DNA from: Actinernus sp. WN-2022
Taxonomy: Eukaryota > Cnidaria > Anthozoa > Actiniaria > Actinernidae
DNA length: 64,000 nt
Assembly (NCBI GenBank): GCA_030867875.1
Contig: JAOWCC010000577.1
Location: 77,357,740 to 77,421,739 of the forward strand
Reading direction: 5' to 3'
Shown here one piece after another: positions 13,001 through 25,000 of this stretch. Under the pieces are notes generated by a model. It had not been told where the DNA came from. It made no database searches and saw nothing but the letters and a program-made list of their open reading frames with translations. Position 1 is the stretch's first letter. Each line of letters starts with the position of its first letter. Made by a program: the position numbers and the translations under genes.

Positions 13001-16000
13001 TGACCTTTCCTGACCCATGACCATGTAAGAAAAAGACTGGGTCAATTCTCGATCTTACATGTACATCATCCAATTCATTTGACTTTGCAATAACTTGAAT
13101 AAATATTTAACATTTTGTCTAAAATAACTGTTTTCTTTTATTACTAAAAACTCACAGACTGTGTATATTCTGCATATATCGATGTTGTTCTTACATGGTC
13201 ATGGGTCAGGAGAGGTCAAATTTTCACCATTTTAAACAAGCCTAGAACAATTATAGAGTATTCTCTGTAAGCCAAACATTCTTCGCAGAAGTACTCAAAA
13301 CCTTTCAATGATTCATATGACTGTATAAAAATTGCAAAAGGGCTTAGGAGCACTTAAAGATAAATTTAGAGCAACTTCAATTCGGTTCAATGTAACCAAT
13401 ATCAAGTGTCTTGAATAAGGTTTTGTAATCCACTTTAATTTTTGGCATCCTCTATCGAAAACGTTTGAGAAGCATATCTAAGCTAGGACATTCATATGGT
13501 ATTTCTCTTCTATCTCAGGGTGTTATTTTAATTTGTAGTTTTGTTTTGAAGAAACTAATGAAAATTCAATTCCATTGAAAGTAACTAGGTTAGACAAATT
13601 TAACCTGAAGTATTTTATAACCTGCAACATATCCATACAATTTTCTTCATTCAAAAGACTTTAGAACTACATGTACATGTAAGTCCACAAAATTTGCCTA
13701 TTACTGGTCGAAGCTTGAGTAAGTTGAAATGCTAGTCTTCTACTCAACACTGACTGGCTGAAATAACCGTAAGCTGGAAATACAATGACTGTATGCTTCT
13801 ACAATGTGATTGGTTCTCAATGTCTAAACATGTCAGTGGCCCCACTTTCAGTACTAGTCGCACTGAAAGACGGAATTTTTGTTGTACATGTAATTACAAT
13901 TAGGAATTGCAATAATCAACATTCTAACTTCATTGTTCAGTAGTAATGCCACCATGCAAATCAAACTGCTTCACATACCTTAGTACAGTTTGTCACCACA
14001 TACTCATTCTCATGCAGCTTTCCCTGGCAAGCAGCAAGGTTCAGGTAACAAGCCTGCTTCAGATGTTCTAAACATTAAGGTTAACAAATATTTCAAGTTT
14101 AATAAATTATATCTACCTACATTCTTTGTATTGGTGTATCATAGGTACAGTGTATGTATATGTTCTGCTGTAGAATCCCATGTACCTGTACATGTATAGT
14201 CCTCCTGTAGATATATTATAACCACCCCTCGTATAAAATCCCCTACATCCACTCCATGCACATTACCCCCGTGTATTCTTTTTTTCCCCTGTAGATATTT
14301 TATACCCCTTCAAAAACTAACAAATCTCCTTCATTATCCTATAAATCTTATATTCCAGCCAATCAGAGCTCAGCTTTACTATGAAATACAGGGCGGTATT
14401 TCATTGTTTTTTCTATTAAATACAGAGCGGTATTTCATGGCTAGATCTAGGCCAATCAAAATACACAAAATTTCACACCCTTTCTTTATCAGCCAATAAG
14501 AATTCAAGATTTTGAATACATAATTAGTCTTGTGACGTGTCCTCCACTCGAAAAAATGTTTTTCCGGCAAGAACATTTGCAGTTATACAACTCGCCAAAA
14601 GGCCAGTTGTATACCAAATAATACAAATTTCTCATTAAATATTTGCCCGTATCCCATAGAAAACCATGAAATAACCAGTAATTATTTACATGTAGTTTTG
14701 TTTTATTGTTTGTTTCTTTAAACTAAAAATATTTAATGTTAATTGCTGCTATTAAAATGCTGTAACTATAGCAAAACGAATGTGATTAGTGGCTATTTCT
14801 TTTCCCTGCCATTTACCCTGTGTGTCAGAGGTCCCTCTTGCATGTTTACTCAAGACATCAGCAAGTGCCAGCACTTGCTGATCGCACCTTCACCACTCTT
14901 GAGTAAACTTAGCGAGAAGGACAAAAAGAAAGAAGAGGGAGACTTTTGCTCCCTTCCCTACTACCTGAGAGCATGAAACAGGCTAGTTTTTAATTTGCCT
15001 GCAAACCCTAGTTAGCATTTATCCTGCCAAATGTTTTTAGAGATGCATGGGTATTCCTTTGTTCGTTTTGAGAAGGCATGGGTATGTACAAATTGTTTTT
15101 TTATTTTGTATCTATACAGCTTTAAAAATGTATAATTCATATAATTAATATTAACTAAGACAGTACACTTTACATAATTTTTGATTCCGTAAACTAATAA
15201 ATCCCCTTTTCAAGGACATTAGTGTCTGTTTTATTTTATTTTTGGATGGCAAAATTTTATCAGTAATTATCAATCTGAGATTGAGTTTGAAGGATCCACT
15301 CCATCTATGACAACAACAAAATATTATATTTTGTAGAATAATTTTCTCAAATTTACCATGTTGCTTGCTTCCATCTCCTGCCAACTCATCCTGTAATAAT
15401 ATGAGCTGCTTCAAAGCTCTGCTGTACCTTCTGGCTGCACAAAGCCACTTGCCTTCCTAAATTAAACACAGCGTATTCACCATTATATTACTGGATACCT
15501 AGAATAATGTAAAGCCACTAGGGAGAGTACTCTAATGTTTATGATGCATTAATATATACAAATGTATGTGCTGCACTTCAGAATCTGGATTTTGATTTAA
15601 TTTAGAATATTAATGTAGAATTCTGTGTTATAAAGGACTTTTATAATGAGTGTGAAAATTGAAGTATAATATTTTCACACTATTTTGGAGCTATTTTTTC
15701 TTATAAAACCGGATCCATTTCTGTACCCCCTGTACCTAAATATATCCATTTATCATACATACAGCAAAAGATATGCCTTTTCTAATTCTTAAGACTAAAA
15801 TTTTATGCAAACTTAGGTACAAATTAAAGTCATTCCTGGTTGGAAAAGCAAAAGAAAATAATCATAAGAAAACTTAAAACATATACATGTACATCCAAAT
15901 GCAGTTTATTTCGAAACTTTGGCCACCCTAAATTGGCAAGCTGAACGTAGGTCTAAGACTATGCAAGTCAGCTTGCATTAACTAAGTTGTAAGTCTGTTT

Positions 16001-19000
16001 GACCAAGGCTTTAGGGTGAATGGAACATTTCCTCAGCTCACGCGTACTGTTAGTATATAACGTTTTGGGAAACATTTTATAGAACAATAATTTTAATTTC
16101 TTCTAAAATTTATGCACAATTCATGAGCATTTTGTCCAATTAGATGAATCAAATCAGTCAGGTGCATGTTGCTTTATACCTGATAAAAACACTAGGGTCT
16201 ATATACATGTATATACACTTTACCAGAGAGTGAGGGTCTTCACAATTGAGACCTTTTCTCTTCCTTCTCCACATGTACACAAATGTAGCTCTAAACACCC
16301 TAAGTTAGTGAGCACCCATTGTGGACAGTTAGGGTGTTTTTAAATGTAGGGGTAGGGTTTGGATTAGTTCACAGGACGATTGAAGAAGCATATGCATGTA
16401 CACACTAATGAAAAAGGCCTCAATCTTGAATCTTTATACAAATCTTTATAGTGAAGTCTACATATAGATCCTCCCAGTCATTCCTTATAAAACCAAGGGC
16501 TTTGCAGTGAAAATCTGTATAAAGACATGTGTGGAGATCCTCAGCTCAACAAGGCAAGACTCTGGGTTGTACTCCCAAATTTAAGTGCAATGATGCAATA
16601 TGCATGAGAGCCCAACACAAAGGCTCACTGTAAACTCAACTGGACCATCAATGTGGGACCCTTTTTTTGTGATTGCACAACATAGCTACTAAAATGTATA
16701 AACAAGTAATTTCATTAAAATTTATGAAAATTATTATTTTTTAATTTATAAACTTTTAGAAGTCATTATATAGTACAGTAAACAGCGGTAGATAAACCAC
16801 ACCTTTTTACCCAAAATCTTCGTTGAAAATCAGGGGTGCGGTTTATCTGCGAGAACATCTAGAAAAGGTCCAATAAATTTCCATAAATTAACGTTTAAAA
16901 AAAAATAAAGTCAGACTGATTAAAACTACACAAAACAAAAAGAAAGGAAGCACTGATCATCACTTTTGCAAGCTTGGTGGCTCCTAAAAGAGCCACCAAG
17001 TTTCTTGTTTGTTACTTGTTCCTGATCCTTCCGTTAAATCTTCTTCGTTAAAAGATCAGTCACTTTTCTCAAACAACTAAATGTCACCAGACACAGAATC
17101 TCCATTCCACCACAAAGCTTTGTGCAGTGTTGGCGTTTCCCAGTAACTTCAACAGTTATAGTTTCTCTGCGAGCGAGAAAATACCACGCTATTCCGGAGT
17201 ACTCAAGTGGTAGACGATCACCTGGACTGTTTTTCCACTGCTTAGTACTTTTAATTAACAGTAAATCTGTCGATCTGATTTTCCATCTCTCTAATATGAG
17301 CAATCAGTTTCTCGACCCCGATAGATGACTTCCAGATGTCGTTGTAGATGTAATATTAAACCACGTACAGCAGATGAAAAGGCAAACTTCTCACTGCGAT
17401 CCATGTTTTTATTTCTGTTCACACGTACATGGCAGCATTCTAGTGTCCAGTTTTCTCTCTTCCAATAAAATGTGTGGTTACTAAGCTTTGATGAACGCGA
17501 CTGCATGCAAGCTTGATTTAGCTAACAATAGACATCAAGCAAATGCTATGGAAAGTTCTATTGTATATGTGTAGGCAAGTAGACATGAAGTTTAAACACT
17601 TTCCGATTTAAAATTGTGGGTAAAACTACGGAGTAATCTCGTTGAAAGTTCAATGGGGCAAGGAAGGTGATGGGCATTTCTAGTCTTGATTTTCCTTTCA
17701 AAACTTTTTTTCCCAAAATTTAAGCTTCAAAACTCGGGGTGCGGCTTATCTGCTGGTGTTTACGGTAATTTCATGAAATGTGTGTCTGTGTTATATCAGA
17801 TCTAAAGATCCTCACCTTTGGCTCAGATCTATATAATGTTTTTATATACTTGTATATGGCAATATAATACAGCCACTCATTTTATAAATATTTAAATAAG
17901 CTGATGATTGTCAGTTTTTTACAAGTCTTTTAGTATTTATTATCAAACTCATTAATAATTCATGAAAACAAAGGAAATCACCAAGCAATAAGTGATCTTT
18001 AAATCTACTAGTGATTTTGTCCTGATTTACATAAACTTTTGCTTTGATTTTCTCGGCCAAAATAACGTCGTATCGCCAAAATAACTGAAAAGATGATTCT
18101 CTACATCTAGACTTTTGATAAGTGCAATAAAGAACTTTAAAACGCTTCTGTATTTAATTCCAAGCACAACATTTAATTCCGGCATGTCGTTTCACGGCCC
18201 TTCTGATAAGGGCTGACCTCTGAAAAGCCCTTATCATTAGGGATTATATTCGAAATGCCCTAATGATTAGGTGTTTGACAAGCCACATGTGGTCACCAGC
18301 CCTAATGATTAGGGGATAGGCTGTAAAATCCCTTAGCATCAGGGGTTTTAATGCAAAAACCCTAATGGTAAGGTCCTTTTAACACATACCTGAACTGAAA
18401 GCGTTGACATATTTCTAAACATGAGAGCTTTTAGCCTAAAATATATGACAAGGAAATCGCTATTCCATCACTCACACTGATACCATAAAAAAGGAATATT
18501 GTATTTATAAAACACATAAAAAAGCATCCACACGTTGTCAGTGGTGGTCACTTACCTTGCATGTACTTCGCGAAGTCTATCAGGCATTTTGTGTACGTTC
18601 CAAGCGAGATCACACTAAATTATTGGCGGGAAGTGTCATCTTCCTTTATTGGGCCGTTAAGCTCTCAGCTACCGAGGACGTTTGCCGTTGGATTCATATT
18701 TCATGAAGGTTACCGTTCTCCACTCACATCTCGCCCTTGTTAGGACAGAAAGAACAGCGAGACAACCGAACGAGAAGCTGATATATCACTATGCGATGTT
18801 TTGCAAGACGTGGACCGCGATGTAACATGAGATTTAACTCAAAGCAGACGACCTGATCGGAAATATTGGACCTACAACATACACGTACGTTGGGATCAAA
18901 TTCCCTCACGCCTAAATACCATTCACTGAATATTAGACTCGATACTACAGCAATCCTTCTAAACGAGATTTCCGTTTTTGCGTTTCTTTACTTTCAAATA

Positions 19001-22000
19001 TTTGCCAGTTTTACATAAAATATATGAATTTGTGATCTTCAGAGTACAAACAAACACGGTGGCAGTCTGAATTTTAGTCTCCATTTCCCCATGTACTTTT
19101 CTTGAATTGATACACCAGCTGCATTATCAAGAGAAATACGACACTGATATGCTTTATAGTGTTGATATGTTTACTGAATGATGTTATGACCCCCATAAGA
19201 TCCCATGTGAGATGATCTAGTGAATGTTTAGTTGTACGGCAGAATGTACTTTAACTTAGCAGAGTAATAGCTTGAGATAACAGCCGTCTCTCATGGCGGT
19301 TCATTTTGCTAGTAGAGTACAGGAATGTACAGAGCCATAACGATTAGCTAGCAGGGCTTTTAATGCTCTACTCCACCGACATTATATAGTTGTAAAATCT
19401 AAGTTAACAGTGTATTCGGCGTTGTTAACAGAGCCCTAGCGATCAAGGCTTTACATGGTATATTCCGCCGAGTAACGTTGATTTCAAAAACTAATCAGTA
19501 TACATAGCCCTTGCGATTAGGGCTTTTCGCGATATATTCCGCCAAGTAACATAAATTTCAAAACCTAATCAATATACACAGCCCTAGCGATTAGGGCTTT
19601 TCGCATTCTATTCTAAATATGTCACATGGCCCTCGCGATTAGGGCTTTTGACGTTCTGTTCTCCCAAGTAACTTAGATTTCACAACTTAATCAATATACA
19701 TAGCCCTAGCGATTAGGGCTTTTCGCAATATTCGGCAGTGCTAAAACGAAGCCCTTACGATTAGCCGGCTTTTCACGAAATACCTGAGATAATTCTTGTC
19801 AAATCTAAGTTATTCGGCAGTGCTAAATCGAGGCCCTTACGATTAGGCTTTTTCACTCTATTCGGCACTGATAAAACGGAGTCCTTACGATTAGCCGGCT
19901 TTTCACGATATATACTCGAGATGGGCTTGTCAAATCTAAGTTATTCGACAGTGCTAAAACGAGCCCTTAAACTCCCGTACGAGTAGGGCTTTTCACGATA
20001 TTCGGCATTGCTAAAACCGAGGCCTTACGATTAGGCATTTTCACATTCTACCCGAGAAGAGCTTGTCAAATCTAAGTGATTCGGCAATGGTAAAACGGAG
20101 CCCTTACGATTTGGGATTTTTACGATATCACCCGAGATGAGCTTGTCAAATCTAAGTTATTCGGCAGTGGTAAAACGAAGCCTTAACGATTAGATCTTTT
20201 CACGATATTTACCCGAGATCTAAGTTATTCGGGAGTGCTAAAACGGAGTCACGATATAACCTGAGATGAGCTCAGTTGTCAAATCTAAGTTATTCGGCAG
20301 TGGTAAAACGGAGCCCTAACGTTTAGGACTATTCACGATATTCGGCAGTGCTAAAACGGAAACCTTACGTTTAGGACTATTCACGATATTCGGCAGTGCT
20401 AAAACGGAGGCCTTACGGTTAGGACTATTCACGATATTCGGCAGTGCTAAAACGGAAACCTTACCTTTAGGACTATTCACGATATTCGGCAGTGCTAAAA
20501 CGGAGGCCTTACGTTTAGGACTATTCACGATATTCGGCAGTGCTAAAACGGAAACCTTACGTTTAGGACTATTCACGATATTCGGCAGTGGTAAAACGGA
20601 GACCTTACGTTTAGGACTATTCACGATATTCGGCAGTGCTAAAACGGAAACCTTACGTTTAGGACTATTCACGATATTCGGCAGTGGTAAAACGAGCCCT
20701 TACAGTTGGGGCTTTTCACGATATAACCCGAGATGAGCTTGTCAAATCTAAGTTATTCGGCAGTGGTAAAACGAAGCCTTAACGATTAGGACTTTTCACG
20801 ACATGACCCGAGATCTAAGTTATTCAGCAGTGCTAAAACGGAGCCCTTACAGCCGGCTTTTCACGATACGATATACCCGAGATGAGCTTGTCAAATCTAA
20901 GTTATTCGGCCGTGCTAAAACGAGGCTTTTCACGATATACCCGAGACGACCTTGTAAAATATAAGTTATTCGGCAGTGCTAAAACGGAGCCCTTACGATT
21001 AGGCCTTTTCACATTCTACCCGAGCAGAGCTTGTCAAATCTAAGTGATTCGGCAATGGTAAAACGGAGCCCTTACGATTATGGATTTTTACGATATCACC
21101 CGAGATGAGCTTGTCAAATTTAAGTTATTCGGCAGTGGTAAAACGAAGCCTTAACGATTAGATCTTTTCACGATATTTACCCGAGATCTAAGTTATTCAG
21201 CAGTGCTAAAATGGAGGCCTTACGTTTAGGGCTATTCACGATATTCGGCAGTGCTGAAACGGAGACCTTACGTTTAGGGCTATTCACGATATTCGGCAGT
21301 GCTAAAACGGAGACCTTGCGTTTAGGGCTATTCACGATATTCGGCAGTGCTAAAACGGAGCCCTTACGATTAGCCGGCTTTTCACGATATACCTGAATGA
21401 GTTTGTCAAATCTAAGTTATTCGGAAATGGTAAAACGAGCCCTTACGATTACGGCTTTTCGATATATACCTGAGAATCTAAGTTATTCGGCAGTGCTAAA
21501 ACGGAGCCCTTACAATTGGGGCTTTTCACGATATAAACCGAGACGAGCTTGTCAAATTTAAGTTATTCCGCAGTTGTAAAACGGAGCCTAAACGATTAGA
21601 ACTTTTCACGATATGAACCGAGATCTAAGTTATTCAGCAGTGCTAAAACGGAGCCCTTACGTTTAGGGCTATTCACGATATTCGGCAGTGCTAAAACGGA
21701 GCCCTTACGTTTAGGGCTATTCACGATATTCAGCAGTGCTAAAACGGAGCCCTTACGTTTAGGGCTATTCACAATATTCGGCAGTGCTAAAACGGAGCCC
21801 TTGCGATTAGGGATTTTCTCGTTCAAACCGAGACGACAGGGCTTGTTAGTCATACCTAAGTTACTCGGAGACATGTACCGGCTTTTTACGTTCTATCCCT
21901 TGTCGAGCTTGTCAAATCTAGTTGTGAAATCGAAGTTTCTCGGGAGTGTTGAAACAGAGCACTATGACGCCGATAAACCGGCTTTTCGTGTCTCAAGATG

Positions 22001-25000
22001 AGCTTGTCAAACCCTAGTTGTGAAATCAACGTTATTCTGCAGTGTTAAAGCTTCCGGACATTTAATCTGCCCCCTTTTTAGGCCACAAAATAGGTACTGT
22101 TTGCAGAATTCTCGCGGACGTGCTGCTTATTCATATACAATATGATTCTGATAATTGTAGAAACTATATAATTGTTTTCCAGTAAACACATGCCTCCCGT
22201 TTTGTGCATTGCTGTTCTGAGTAGAACGTCGGGTAGAACGTGAAAAGCCCTTATCGGTAGGGCTCCGTTTTAGCACTGCCGAATAACTTAGATTTTACAA
22301 GCTCTTCTTGGGTACCAGAGGTTCTACTGTCCCATTCGGTACCAGAGGTTCTACTGTCCCATTCGCGAAAGTTAGAAAGTTAGGCGCCGAGGAGCGAAGC
22401 GACGAGAACCTCTGGTGGCACGGATAGCCAATCTCACTTCCATGTTTGAACTAGTATCACATTTCTCGAATAACCGGTTTTGCCGTCATGACGTCTGTTA
22501 GCTGTCAAATACATGTTTACACTTTTCCGCACCACTGATTTGCGCTACACGTGCCGACTAGTAACTTGTGTGTTCGAAATCATGTTCAGATAATGCAAAA
22601 GACTCCACTGAAACCTGGACTGAAACCTGCTTTATAGCGAACATGCCTTGATTCCTCGACTCTCCAGCTCTCTAATGTGTGATTCCACAAGTGAATTTAA
22701 AGGACACGCAACTATAACAGTGGCTTTCTGAGGACAATGCAGACCACGAATCGAACGCTACGCGGGAATCATTTCGAACACCAAAGACTTTCCCCAACCA
22801 GTAAGCAGCACAGCAAAAACATCTTCTGCATGAATTTCAAAATTGACTCATCTTGTTGAGGTTTGAGATTTTCGATCTCTACAGAAACTGCTTCAGAGAA
22901 ATACTTTTGCATGGAGTCTTCTGTCGTCATCTTGATTAAATGTAAATCCCAAACCGGTTTTTCGTTCGCTAAGTTATCTAGCCAATCATATCGACGGATA
23001 TCATTCCTAATTATAACTAACCAATAATAAGCCTGGTACAAATTCTGTACCAAATTCGAACATGGAAGTGAGATTGGCTATCCGTGCCACCAGAGGTTCT
23101 CGTCGCTTCGCTCCTCGGCGACTAACTTTAGCGAATGGAGACAGTAGAACCTCTGGTACCCAGGGTAGGGTAGAATACGAAAAGGCCTAATCGTAAGGGC
23201 TCCGTTTTAGCATCAGCAAGAATTGGATTAGCTAGATGAGTTTTCCGGACTAGCCGTTAGCTAATCCTGCCGTTTTATTTAGGCAATGTAGCGGCCGTGT
23301 TCTGATGAACTATACAACTAAGAATAACAGAGATCGTATCGTTGCGGACTTGTGGTTATGACCTATGTCATGGAATGGCTCACTCTCATGTTACCACTTA
23401 CCGTTCGAAAACATTCCCGCATATTTCACTCGGCGTTGTATTTTAATCTCTCTCAAAGGAGAAAATATGATATTCTGTCGAACTGCAGATTTCTTCACAT
23501 GAAAAGATATGTTATGAAACGGACATTTTCTTTTAAATTGTTGATTTAACACAATTTTTTGTGACCTTTCACGAGAAAACGTACACTAACGCTTTTCCGT
23601 TTAGTGCTCTAAACCGTTTGTTATCCGTTTCAACGGGTAAAAAGGTCGTTTAAACGTTTTCCAAATTCGTTTAAACGGTTTAGAATTTCGTTTAATCGAT
23701 TTCAGAAATCGTTTGCTTTTCCAGCCTGCCCGTTTAATTGCCTTGGCAAACCGTTTGATTGAACAACCAAACTATCTTGCACGTGGCGCTTCGTACTTCA
23801 CCTTGAGAACTTATCTTCTTTTTGTTTTGACAGATCGATCTAGTGCGTATTTCTTACCGCGGGTGAGCCTTGGTGAGCGTCCTCTGCCATGGACGAGCCA
23901 GTAAACAAACGTGCACCCTCATCGAGTTACTGTAGCTCGCATCGCCAGAACTTCAAGAAGTTCGACCCAAAAGAAGTTCAACTTAATTCAAACAGTTCGA
24001 AACTCGCTTACTTATGGGAATTGCGTAAAGTGTACTATCTGTTGGTGTATATAAATAAACTGTGACCTCTCACAGGTTAAACGGGCCTTTTGCGGAACTC
24101 TTGTCGCGCTCTTAGTCTCCGCTGTCGCTGGTTTCACAGACTGAATCTTCACAATACTTCGATAGTTTTCTTCGTTTATTTCTACGTCCTCACTTCATTA
24201 CAATCTGTGCGTTCTGATCTAACTGTGCATTACAAGCTTTCTTTGTATTCGAGTCCTTTGTTCTTAAAAGTTAATAATGCGATTACAGTACTTGTCAATC
24301 AAGATTAAGTTTACGACAACTAATTACTTACTTACTAAACCAATAGCCTAAGCTTCTACAATTTACCGCTTCTGTATCATAACAATAGCTATTTCCTGGG
24401 CTATTTTACCATCCGAGCGTTTTCAATTAATTAAGGCTAACTCTAAGGTAATTGTTTAACGTTCATTATGGTAATTACTACCGGTATAAATTAACTACCT
24501 GAAAGTTTCACAACACACTCCCCTCCTTGACTCGTCTACGAGTCAAGCAGCTCCTAGTTTTCCAGCTAGCGTCTAAAGCTGCTGCGCGCCTTGGAGTGCT
24601 TCTCACTATCGGAGCCTCCACTGTTACCGTGCTCGGTAGCTCGGCCCTAACACCGCTATGGTGAACTCTACTATGACACTCTGCTATAATCAGCTTAGCT
24701 AATCTGTGGTCTTTAGGCAAAATGATCGGCCTCCTAGCGTCAAATTCTAAGTCAGAATTTACTAGCCTTCCCCCGCATCTCAAGATTCCAGCACCCTCGG
24801 TGATCTCCAGTTCACTTTCCAATTGCTTGAAATTGCCTTGTTTCTTTAACTCTGTCTGTGCCGCTTTCACCCACTCAATTTCTGCTTCGCTCAACTCTGT
24901 CACTTGTAACATACCTGCAAATTTCTCTTCTTTACCGACTTTTCTCTTCAAGTTACTTACAAATCGCTTTACCCATGCAGTCACACGCACTAGTCTTTCA

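Noticed and set aside
18556..18587. First exon of the FKBP-like gene (ATG, 10 codons, perfect GTAAGT donor on -)
   Set aside because: It lies inside the left terminal repeat of the outer element, its donor recurs in the right repeat without conserved codons, and its phase 2 does not match the next exon.
20316..20672. 118-residue repetitive protein (MNSPKRKVSVLALPNIV repeats)
   Set aside because: It is a by-product of a 48-bp tandem unit. The frame ends with the array and has no promoter or splice support.
19200..22070. CRISPR array
   Set aside because: Spacers are themselves repeated and related, units vary in length, and the context is animal DNA with introns.
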